Source: Aphelocoma coerulescens (Eukaryota; Chordata; Aves; Passeriformes; Corvidae). From it: DNA of 64,000 nt. The stretch is taken from NCBI RefSeq assembly GCF_041296385.1, contig NW_027183503.1, positions 407,170 to 471,169 of the forward strand, in the 5' to 3' direction. Shown piece after piece: positions 55,206-64,000 of this stretch (position 1 is the stretch's first letter; each line of letters begins with the position of its first letter). Below the pieces are notes generated by a model, which saw only the letters and a program-made list of their open reading frames with translations, was not told the DNA's origin and searched no databases. A program made the translations under genes and the position numbers.

Positions 55206-56780
55206 ATGTCAATAACCTTGGGTATGTCTACAGTGGATGGGGTATTGGCTAAATTGTGGACATCTATTATAGATGTCAGCTGTGTTAACCGTTTCATCAT
55301 TCTCCAGTTCATGATGTATGACTGCTGATAAAGCAAAACCAATCAAAACCAAAATCAAGAGAACAATGATGGGATGACACAATTTGTTCAGGACACCTGT
55401 AGCAGTAGGTGACCACCCAAAAAGAGTATCCCACCACCTGTGTTCAGCATCTTTCTTTACCCTTTCTAGAACACGATGTATTTCTTTCACATTGTGATGA
55501 ACAGTTACCAAGATTTTCTGTCCATTTTTCTTGATCTTTTCTAAAATTTCAATTCAATCTTGGTGAAGCAACAATTGCTTTACCAAAGTAAGGTTCATCC
55601 CAATGGGGGTAGGCAATAGTCGGTGGATCAGTGTGTAATTGGACTGTAAAAGGTGATAAGAAGTAACTGGGGCTAAATATGAAAAACCACATCCTATGAT
55701 TTTAGTAAAGTTACAAACACAAAAAATTGAATGATTTTTTTTGTATCTACTACTAAATTTTCTACAAATACTTTATCACAAGCAGTTCTTAAGCATGCAC
55801 ATCCATTGCCTATATAGACAAGCACTGTTTCAGGAATCTCGTTAGGATGAATTTCAAAATGACAGGTATTTTGTTCTGTATCTAAACAAATGTCTTGAGC
55901 TTTAATTGCATTACTTTCACAGATGAACCCTTGTTGTTCTTGGACAATACAAGTTTCTAAATTAACAGTTTGCCACTTCTCACCAATTTGACGGGCCCAT
56001 TCTCTACGCTCGAAAGGATAGAGAACAGCTCCATCATGGTTCAGCCCTAATGCAATGACAGGGAATATCAAATGCACTGAAGCATTACGTATGGTCAGTA
56101 CAAAGGCTGTGGCTGTGTTTGTGATGGGATCGTAGGTAAAATTTACTAAGTTCCGCCAGGATTGGAATTCTCTTTCAAAATCAGTGGCACTGTCCCAGAT
56201 CATTTTCCAAATTTCCGTAGGAAAAGTGCCTTCTTTGCCTTCTCTTATAATTGAGGCAGCAACTGGCTGCATCCATAATTGAGCCTGGATGCAGCTGAGA
56301 GCCAAAGAAATGTTGTTTTGTGTAGCATCGAGTGCGTCAATTATCAATTTGTGGTCATTCACATTTACCTTTTCCCAATTTGGTAATATGTTTGATAACA
56401 ACCACTGATGGCTTCCCAAGGCTAATAGGGATGACTGCAGTGGTTGTTGTATTTTAGTCAAATCTGTAGTTGTGGCGGCCAATTTATTCATTAGTACTTC
56501 TGAATCAATACTATTTAAGATTCCCAATCCTGTTCCCATAACAGCGGTTATGTCTCTTTGTGTTCGTTCCTTAGAAGGGTTTCGTTTTCACAACCAGGTT
56601 GTCCACCCCTCGAAGGAAGTTTGCAGAAAAGGTGAACAAGCTGGCTGAACTTCTGAGACATTGTTTTGCATCAGCAATTTGACTTGTTTAAGGGACCATG
56701 CCGGATTCTTCATGTCCCTCGGAGTTCTTCTGTGAAATGCAAACACAAACAGAGCCTGCCACCAAAGGCAGAAAGTTAGA
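55206..56780 (-). mobile_element. env: ERV env, in pieces
   Basis: Minus-strand frame 56539-55694 (281 codons, open) has a long amphipathic helical part near its start, several Cys, and N-glycosylation sites. A separate frame, 55511-55209, reads WWDTLFGWSPTATG then a hydrophobic span (PIIVLLILVLIGFALSAV) and a short tail. This is a typical TM-subunit membrane anchor and cytoplasmic end. Stops and frame changes lie between the frames (about 55512-55693) and before 56539. I see no LQNR immunosuppressive motif and no CX6CC. The envelope cannot be made whole as it stands. Confidence 0.65.
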
Positions 56781-57475
56781 ATGATGGAATTATCCAGCGT
56801 GTATGTATCACCAGCTTGGGCACTGCCTTCCCCCTCTGTGATAATTCCTTCACCTGAGGAGGTGTGCAGGGCTACAGCCTTGTATTTCCACACCTTTCCT
56901 TCTCGCTTGGCAGAAGCATCTGTAAACCAAGAATTTGCTGACTGTTCAGGGGGAAAAGGAGGGGCTACTTTAATGGCTGAGGCAGGTTTGTCTTGGCTGC
57001 TACCCAAGTTTTCAGTCTGTTGGATTGCCAGATCTTTTACAGCTCCTTCAGTTACTGAGAAGACGCTACAATAATGTTCAATCTGAGCATACCACTCCCT
57101 TCCTGAGGCCCTCTGGGCCACCCCGTCAGGTGGGGGGGTCCTAGTAGAGACTGCCTTAATAACTTTGAAAGGGCCTCTCAAAACAATTGGTTGTTGTTGT
57201 GCAATCTTCTCCACTTCTAGGAGAGCTAAGCTAACCACAAGCAATCCTTTCTCCCCGGTAGTGTACCTTTTTTCAGCATCTTTGAAGCCACAGGAGTAAA
57301 AACCTACAGGCCTCATTGGACCCTCAGGATCCTGCTGCCATATGTGTACTGACAGCCCTGAGGAGGCAAATCCCCATTTCCCCATGGAAAGGATCTGTAG
57401 GGTGAATAGGGCCCAGGGCTTGGTGAGCTGTTGCTTCAAAAACCAACAATTGCAATGCTTCTTCTTGAGAAGCAC
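56781..57475 (-). mobile_element. pol: ERV pol: RT connection and truncated RNase H
   Basis: Open minus-strand frame: connection domain (PVGFYSCGFKDAEKRYTTGE), then the RNase H start NSWFTDASAKREGKVWKYKA with its first catalytic Asp. It then runs directly into env-type sequence (about 56790). The rest of RNase H and all of integrase are deleted. Confidence 0.7.
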
Positions 57476-57487
57476 TCCATTCCCATT

Positions 57488-58231
57488 TTACCCTTTTCTC
57501 AACAAGTCATAAAGAGGTCTGGCAATTATGGAAAAATCTGAGATGTGTTTTCTCCAGAACACTAATAATCCTAAAGCATGTTGGAGATCTTTTTTGGATT
57601 CAGGCATTTTAATCTGATCTAAAGAGGTTAGGGTATCAGGTGGCATACATGTCATACCTCCTTTCCACCAAATTCCCAAAAATTTCACTTCATGTCAAGG
57701 GTTTTGGATTTTTTCGGAGGGAATTTGCAAATCAAGGCTTTCTAAGTGGGAGATTATTTTCTGTTTGGTATCTCTCACTCCTTCTATTTCATCTCCCACA
57801 AGGATATCATCAATGTATTGATAAACAGCCACATTGTCAGCTTTGGGTATTTTTTCTGACTCCTGGGCTGAAGCGTGATGAGCCAGGGTGGGGGAATGTT
57901 TGTACCCTTGGGGAAGCCGAGTGAAAGTGTATTGCTGTCCTTCCCATGTGGAAGCAGAACGGTCCATATCTTCTGGCTGTAAAGGTATCATAAAAAACAT
58001 GTCTTGGACATCTATAGGTGCCATGATTGAATGAGCCTTTTCTTGAATCAATGTTATGATTTCTGCCAGATTTGGGACGGCTGCTGTAAGAGGGTCTGCG
58101 TTGGCATTTAGCCTGCGAAAATCTATTGTCAGCCTCCACTTCCCATTAGGCTTTGGCACTGGCCACACCAGAGAATTGAAAGGAGAATGAGTATGAACTA
58201 TTCCTCCTTGTTCTCGCAGCTCCTGTATCAC
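57488..58231 (-). mobile_element. pol: ERV pol: reverse transcriptase fingers, palm, thumb
   Basis: Minus-strand frame 58231-57695 shows WPVPKPNGKWRLTIDFRRLN, the first catalytic Asp in APIDVQDMFF, RLPQGYKHSP, and the palm motif YQYIDDILVG (about 57805-57822). After a stop near 57690 another frame (57688-57488) continues with MKFLGIWWKGG and the thumb. The enzyme is recognisable but interrupted. Confidence 0.8.
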
Positions 58232-58692
58232 TGGCTTGATGCCCTCTTTGGCACCCAGGGGAGGGGGTATTGTTTCACATCAGTTACTTTGCTGAATGGT
58301 AGGGAGGGTGCGGCTTGGAGCAGTCTGACGTTAAAACGTGGTGTGCCAAAAGACCACAGGAGACCCTCTGAGTCCTCCCGCTGCCTCCCAACGAGGGCAT
58401 TCATCCCTGATAAATTGGTTGGAATATCTCCAATCACCATATGAATAGAGAGTTGGTTTTCCTCTCCAGGCAAAGTGAGCTTGACTAAGGCCACATCCAT
58501 AGATTCTGTCGTTCCCAAGGCATTTAAAACACAATATGGGTTCTTTGTTGGGACAATTCCACACCTCTGGGCATCTTTCTTTGTCAGCGCAGAAATTTGT
58601 GCCCCAGTGTCAATCTGAAAAGTTACAGGTGCCCGTTTAGGGCCTGTAATAGCTGTGACCATTATATCGCCTGTTTTATTTCTAGTCAGCAT
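58228..58692 (-). mobile_element. pro: ERV protease
   Basis: Minus-strand frame with the catalytic FQIDTGAQISAL (Asp-Thr-Gly) and a C-terminal part that runs to the RT frame. It starts abruptly near 58740; gag, leader and 5' LTR are missing, so the provirus was truncated or broken by rearrangement there. Confidence 0.7.
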
Positions 58693-58740
58693 TCTCAGGT
58701 ATACCCATGCTCTGTCTCTTCGCCCACTGACAGGAGATGG

Positions 58741-59119
58741 AGGGTCTGGTTTCCCTGGTTTTGATCACTGGTTAGAATCACTTTGTTGCTTTTGTACTTG
58801 AAGACAGAGGAACGCACTGCCTGAGGAGAAAAGGGCAGACAGCCCGGTTTCTTTAGATGTGAAATCACATAGTACATGAAATCATGAAATGTTCTCGGGT
58901 TTGGTTTTTTAACAAAGTGTCTTGTTTTAAAAGTCACCTGTCTGCTAAGGAAGGCAGGAACCTTCCTGGAATGGCAAGAAGACTGCTCTCTCCAAATCAT
59001 TATAACTTCGAAAATGATGGGGCTGAAAAAATGCAGGCAAGGAGTAGCAGTTCTTTAGTACAGAACATGCCCGGAACAAAGCCCAGCACAAACCCAGGAG
59101 GTTCCCCCGCCGAGGGCCG
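58741..59119. other. Flank of the truncated ERV, nothing recognised
   Basis: A 101-codon minus-strand frame (59000-58695) overlaps the ERV edge but shows no gag feature such as a zinc knuckle. Treated as host flank. Confidence 0.35.
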
Positions 59120-59420
59120 TGGTTGCCCTTTGCTGTAGTTCCGGCCACGCCCGGCAGGGGCCGCTGGCGGCTGCGGCGGGCGCGGGGCGGGGCCGGGATC
59201 CCGCGCGGCCGGCGGGGGGCGGGGCTAAGGCCGCTGCGGCCGGCGGGGGGCGGGGCCAGGGGCACGCGCGGCCGGCAGGGGGCGCTCCGCTGCACGCTCG
59301 GACCCTCAGCGGGGCGGGGGCAGCGGCGGCTCGGACACAACGGAGCCGAGGGAGCGATTCCCCGGGCACTCAGGGCACGGCGGGCACAGCCCGGCTCCAG
59401 GCGGAACACCGTGCACCGTC
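59120..59420. promoter_or_regulatory. CpG island with tandem GGCCGGC-GGGGGCG units and a CTCF-like site
   Basis: Four imperfect repeats, each with a GGCCGGCRGGGGGCG-type core, within about 150 bp. The last (about 59270-59286, CGGCCGGCAGGGGGCGCT) fits the CTCF core consensus well. Very high CpG density. A promoter or insulator is plausible; I see no first exon. Confidence 0.55.
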
Positions 59421-59824
59421 TGTGCATTCCCGAGCGGCAGGGAGGCAGGGAAAGCAGGCACATTCGATCACATTGCCGAATTGCAGCGTAGCAAAGTCCC
59501 GAAGCCGAATGCACAAAAGCTCCCTCAGCAACCACGCAAGCGACTGCCGTGATCCGGAAGGGAAGCAGGCAGTTTTACACCCCAGTCACTGAATTCCAGG
59601 ATTGCCGTAAGTCTCGGGCAGAGCGTACACCTTTTGCACGATGTGCGGCTGCCTGGGCAGCCTTTAAAAACACGTGCCCTAAAGCAAAGCCCTCCATCCT
59701 CCCCAAGGTTTCCCGGCTGCCAAACCTAAAGATACAGCGACAATCTTCTTGGTGCAAAAGATCATGGGATAGATACCTTATGGTTAGGAATCCCCACCCA
59801 AGCCGGTGTCCTTCCAGGGAGTTG
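59421..59824. other. Spacer between CpG island and CR1
   Basis: No feature recognised. Confidence 0.35.
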
Positions 59825-60195
59825 GAGAGAGAGGGAAGGTCCTCCCCGAGCCTCCTTTTCTCCAGGCTGAGCCCCCCCATCTGCCTCAGCCGCTTCTCCT
59901 CAGACTTGTGCTCCAGAGCCTGCCCCAGCTCAGTTCCCTTCTCTGGACACGCTCCAGCACCTCAAAGTCGTTCTTGCAGTGAGGGACCCAAAACTGACCC
60001 CACGATTCGAGTGGGGCCTCAGCGGTGCCCAAAACAGCAGGACAGTCACTGCCCTGGTCCTGCTGGCCGCACTGTTGCTGACCCAGGCCAGGATGCCAAT
60101 GTCCTTCTTGGCCACCTGGGCACACCTGGGCTCGTGTTCAGCAGCTCTTGGCCAGCACCCCCAGGTCTTTTTCTGCGGGGCCATTGGAAATTGCA
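59825..60195 (-). mobile_element. CR1 LINE fragment
   Basis: Reads as the reverse complement of CR1: 'ttctctggacacgctccagcacctcaa', 'cagtgagggacccaaaactgaccccacgattcgag', 'tccttcttggccacctgggcacac', 'cagcacccccaggtctttttctg'. Moderately diverged. Confidence 0.9.
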
Positions 60196-60419
60196 CAGAA
60201 CGGTCAGCGCAATGTGGGGAGTTTAGTAACAACTGCAGGCAGCCCAATCGGATTTAGGGACTCTGTGGCCGCTTTGCTAACAAGTCAAGGCGGCCCAGTT
60301 CCCCTGAAGGGCTCTGTGGCCGCCTAAAGTAACCAGCCCGTAGCGCTGCAGGGGGATGTTGTGAGCCAAGTGCAGGTGTAAACGATGTCCTTGGACACCG
60401 ATTCCCGCTCTTGCAGAAC

Positions 60420-60960
60420 GTTTGGGTTTCTGCAGCGATCCCTCCTGCCCGGCCGTGCTGGCGGCGCAGCCCCGGAGGAGCGGCCGCTCCGCGAGGGCCC
60501 CGCGGCCGCCGCTCCCCAGGGCCCGGCCGAGCGCTCGGCGCGCGCAGAGGGACAGGGGGCGGAGCCTGCGCCGCTCGCGCCGCTCGGGCCGCGGGCGCAG
60601 CGCGCGCCACCAATGGGGAGCCGCGGGACGGGCGGGGCTCGGCGGGGATTGGGCGGGGCCGCGGGGCGGGGGCGGGGCCCGGAGGGGCCGGGGCCGCTGA
60701 GGGGCCGCGGGTGCGGCAGAGCGGGAGCGGCGGCGGCGGGGCGGGCGCGGGCAGCGGGCTGCGGTGGGGGAGTGACCCCCGGCGAGGGAGTGACCGAGCC
60801 CCGGCGGGGGACTGACAGAGCCCCGGTGAGGGAGTGACCGGCCCCCGGCGGGGGACTGACAGAGCCCCGGGGAGGAGCGGCCCCGGGCGTGTGGGTGGGT
60901 GCGTTCCTTCCTTGCCGGGGGTGGGATCGGGCCTGGAAGGAAGCCAGCCGTGTGGGCAAA
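60420..60960 (+). promoter_or_regulatory. CpG-island promoter candidate with CCAAT, GC boxes and a tandem repeat
   Basis: Very CpG-rich. It holds a CCAAT box (ACCAATGGGGAG, about 60609), an inverted CCAAT next to a GC box (GGATTGGGCGGGGC, about 60643) and further GGGCGGGGC boxes at 60660-60690. These are followed by alternating GGAGTGACCG.GCCCC and GGACTGACAGAGCCCCGG repeats (60770-60870). Typical of a housekeeping-type promoter firing to the right; no coding exon recognised downstream. Confidence 0.55.
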
Positions 60961-61074
60961 GGGGAGCGGCGAGCCGCCTTCCCGTCACATGGCTTCTGCA
61001 AAGAAGCCCAGGGACTACTAGAGGGAGTGGCCTTCAAATGAGACAGTGGGGATTGGGATGACAGATTCAGGTTG

Positions 61075-61165
61075 TTTTTTCGCTGTTGGGGTGGTCAGGC
61101 GTTGGCACAGGTTGCCCAGGGAGGTGGTGGTTGCAGAGGGTACGGTCAGGCTCAGTCAATGTGCA
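61075..61165 (+). mobile_element. CR1 3'-end scrap
   Basis: The phrase 'ggcacaggttgcccagggaggtggtgg' is a CR1 hallmark; the remainder is too diverged to bound. Confidence 0.55.
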
Positions 61166-61215
61166 GAGAATGGATCAGGGTGGCGGCCATGAGGGAAGTC
61201 AGTGCGTAGTTCAGA

Positions 61216-61464
61216 CTATAGGATGGTGATCTTTACCATAAGAAGTGTTTGATCAGAGCGAAAGAAAGCTGTAGTGCATGTTGCACAGAGAGAATCAGGT
61301 GTTGCCGAGTAAGTCACTCTCCATTCCCACTGATTTTTGCTGGGATGGGATTCTATCTTGTTTTCTGTGGTGTAAATGACATCTATGGAGCAAGGAGTCT
61401 GGGCAAAAGCATCCAATTGACAAGGTGCAGTACAGGTAATGTTATAGCAGTAGCAATTTGTCAA
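61216..61464 (-). other. Cysteine-rich open frame, unrecognised
   Basis: 82 codons on the minus strand with eight Cys (MTNCYCYNITCTAPCQLDAF at its start, then single Cys and a C-x2-C). The spacing hints at disulphides, and an N-x-T site is present. It could be a fragment of a secreted protein or of a viral surface protein. Its Met is not preceded by a signal peptide. Low confidence that it is real. Confidence 0.25.
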
Positions 61465-61479
61465 ATTAAGAAAGGCAGT

Positions 61480-63230
61480 TAAGTTTACAGGACTTTATTT
61501 CCAGAGGTTTATGAGAATGTGGTGAAACTTGTTTTTTCCTTTTGCCTGTATGTGTAAGTAATGAGCTGTATATTATCTATGCATCTTAAAAGAAATTTCC
61601 AGTTAGCAGGAAGTTTAAGGGATTACTTTGATATCATTGCAGTGCTCCAAGCGGTGTCCCACTAATGTCACCCTTGAAAACTGGAATGTGAAGGACCAAC
61701 AGCTTGTTCATCTTCATGCCTGGGTCCCTTTATTGCATGCATGGCAGTGCTGTTAAATTTGTTTCTTCCAGAATAAAATAAAATAATAAAAAAAAAAAAA
61801 ATTGGAGGATTGTTGGGGGTGTGTATTGGATTAACTTTTGTCCTGATATTTCCTATTTATTGCTACTCTGTGGTCAATGTCACCTCTCAAGTTTGAAGAT
61901 CCCCTCTCAAATCTCTGTAGTATGCTGGGAATTTCAAATATAGAAGTGTCAATATTTGCAAAAGATTGGGTTAACTAAAATCGAATGGGAAAACACAGCC
62001 AAAGCTTCCGGTAATTACTTGGAGCAGTAACCAAGTTGTTTGGTTGGATGATTGTAGGAAGAAAAGTTACAAATGCTCCCTTGAGGAGGGCACAAGAGGC
62101 TGAGCAACTCCCAGACTGCCTTAGATCTGCCTAAGGAAAAGAATCCATGCCAGTGCTGTGGTGTATAACCTTTATGGATTGTCAGCATTCCATTTATGGA
62201 TGGAATGGAGTGGGGAGAGGGGAACTTGCAATACCTCTGGGAAGGGAGGATGCCTTCCCACCTGGGAAAGCTCTGTCACAAATGGCATTTCTGAGCTCAG
62301 GGCTCCATCTCTGCAGCATAAGGGTGGTTGCAAAGGAATGGGATTGCTCGGTTCCAGTTTCACTCTGACCGTGAGAATGTCAACAGGAGAATGTGCTGTT
62401 GCCTCGTGGTGGCAGCCAAACTATTTGCTGCTCTTCCTTAGCAGTCTGAGGTTCTGATCATGTGTTAACCGAGAGCTGCACTGCCTCAATTGGTTCTATT
62501 CAATAATGCAGAGCCTTCACTCAAGGTTAGAAGTGATGTGCAGTTGAAGATCAAACTGTAAGAGCATCTTTTTTCTGCTTTATTTCCTACAGGATAAAGT
62601 CTCAATGTGTGTATCAAATCAAAAGCTGGCTTTACTTTTAGATGATGGATACAGATCTATGTTATGGCTACTGGACAGGTAATGAAACTATTTATTTTAA
62701 ATTATGCTATCCAAACTTTAAAAATATATTTTCTATTAAAAATGCAAAAAATTTTTGCCGTCCAAGGAAATGTAAAACGTGTGTTTTATCATCTTCCTGT
62801 AGTATAAATCAAACCAACAAAAACTATCTAGTGTCTGTTGCACCAGCTACATCTCTATAAAGTAGCCTGGAAAGATTGGAGAATCAGTACAAGAATAAAC
62901 CAAAGGAAAGGTCTTCTGAGAAGAGGGAGTGAAAACAGGAAACAGATGAGTTCCGAAGGGAAAAGTATAAAAGAGAGAAACAATTGCCAATGTTTTTGCA
63001 AAAATAAAAAAGCACAAAGATGTGTGGTTACATCTTGTAGCTAGAGGATCTGGAGAATTGTATTGTATATTTTAAAATTCTAATCTGGACAGAGACAATG
63101 TGTAATCCAGGTTATGAACTAATAAGAGTTGTAAGAGTTATGAGGCATAGTCACGATAAAAGTTGTGAGAATGAGCTGAAACAAACTCTGTGTCCACTGT
63201 AAAAGAGTTCCAGAAGAGATGATGAACTCA
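61480..63230. other. AT-rich DNA without a recognised gene
   Basis: Contains AATAAAATAAAATAATAAAA leading into an A-run (about 61772-61801), which could be a polyadenylation region or the tail of an old retroposed sequence. No coding exon recognised. Confidence 0.4.
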
Positions 63231-63259
63231 TGGCTGGCATAGAGCAGTCGAGTTACGAA

Positions 63260-64000
63260 GCCTTTCTTGTTTCAGCAGGATAGAGAAAAGAGGAGGCCTC
63301 CAGTAAGGCGCTCCCAGAAGCCAGAGGCAGAGCAGCGATTGTCCTGGAGCTGCCAGTTCCCTGACCAAGGTTCCAAGAAGGATGGGGCGGTACCAGAGGA
63401 GAAGACTTTGGGTGTGGTGCTGGACAAAAGCCTCCAGCAGCAAAGGCAGATGTACCCATCTGCAGGGCACTTAGAGCCATCAGCAATGGAGAAGAAGGAT
63501 GAGGATGAATTGCACAGGTCGGATCCTCCTGGCAGGAGATTTGACCATAGCCAGTACCCTGTGAGAGCTGCAGGACTGGAGACAGAGGAAGCCCTTTGGA
63601 CAGGACTGGCTGCTCCCTCAGAGCCGCAGCTCTCAGCAGAAGCGGCTCATTGCTGAGGATGCACCTGGCCAGGAAGAGGCTTGCAGAGGAGTAGGAGTCC
63701 AGCTCATTGCAGTCAGGGAATGGCTGAGGGATGTTTGCCAGCAGCAACTTTGCTGGAGGTGCCAGTTCCAGTCCGTGACTCGCAGGATGCTGCAGCACTG
63801 CCATAGGAGAAGGCCTTTGGCCAACTCCATGGTGCTAGAGAAGGTCCTCGCGCAGCAAAGGCAGGTGTTTGCAGCTGCAGGGAATTCCCTGATGTCAGCA
63901 GTGGAGGAGCAGAATGAGGAGGATCTCCACACTTGGGATACTTGTGGCAGGAGCCTCCATCCTTGCCAGAGGCCCGGTGAGAACTGCCGGAGCACAGACG
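63260..64000 (+). repeat. ~410-bp degenerate tandem repeat, coding-like, runs off the window
   Basis: About 63417 and 63829 start similar units ('gtgctggacaaaagcc.ccagcagcaaaggcag' against 'gtgctagagaaggtcc.cgcgcagcaaaggcag'). Both continue through 'ctgcagggna', 'cagcantggag.agaa.gatgagga' and 'ggcaggag'. One plus-strand frame is open for 130 codons (63267-63656) with Gln/Glu-rich sequence. I do not recognise a family. Confidence 0.45.

Noticed and set aside
59599..59880. Host coding exon with Leu/Arg-rich frame
   Set aside because: It overlaps the CR1 fragment, and its sequence (SLEKRRLGEDLPSL) is a typical translation of CR1.

Overview
This looks like nuclear DNA from a bird, most likely a passerine. 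The evidence is several CR1 LINE 3' ends, the short-linker C2H2 zinc-finger gene type amplified in songbirds, fragments of MHC class II B and PIM-type kinase genes (both multicopy in songbirds), many avian-type endogenous retroviruses (ERVs), and two coding exons of the conserved vertebrate gene EFCC1. There are no bacterial features, no CRISPR array, and no tRNA or rRNA gene that I could recognise. The window is mostly accessory, repeat-dense DNA.

Layout. 1-6.4 kb: GC-rich block with a duplicated 0.4-0.5 kb unit, an MHC class II B signal-peptide exon (+), a compact C2H2 zinc-finger gene (+, six fingers), an inverted and broken MHC class II B beta-1 exon (-), and an MHC class II B transmembrane exon (+). 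6.4-15.3 kb: CR1 remnant, GGGAT and GGAA microsatellites, a 1.4 kb purine-only tract, a 37-bp minisatellite, a decayed ERV (integrase and env, +), and a 20-21 bp minisatellite carrying about two dozen TGACATCA octamers. 15.6-19.7 kb: a decayed minus-strand ERV between two direct LTR copies, with integrase, a dUTPase placed after integrase, and env. 21.5-23.1 kb: exons of PIM-like kinases (-). 23.2-24.8 kb: one copy of a young segmental duplication of the EFCC1 5' flank. 24.8-30.2 kb: an unrecognised minus-strand gene or pseudogene with a signal-peptide exon, a transmembrane exon, a proline-rich tail and an internal tandem duplication. 30.5-31.2 kb: CR1.

33.56-39.32 kb holds the best preserved mobile element: a betaretrovirus-like provirus with two 376-bp LTRs differing at two positions, a target-site duplication, a 906-codon gag, a dUTPase-protease frame entered through an in-register GGGAAAC slippery site, and an integrase with all catalytic residues. 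Reverse transcriptase and env are deleted, so it can only move with help. 39.3-49.6 kb is mostly quiet intergenic or intronic DNA with two LTR-like blocks. 49.6-52.6 kb carries EFCC1 exons 2 and 1 (-) with a 599-bp solo LTR in intron 1; exon 1 has a 2-bp frameshift. 52.6-54.26 kb is the second copy of the segmental duplication, abutting a 5'-truncated minus-strand ERV (54.26-58.74 kb: LTR, env, RNase H, reverse transcriptase, protease). 59.1-61 kb has two CpG islands separated by a CR1. The window ends in low-complexity DNA and a ~410-bp tandem repeat.

Only EFCC1 and the zinc-finger gene are convincing host genes. Retroviral parts are described as they stand, breaks included. Coordinates of decayed elements are approximate, and all identity estimates are by eye.
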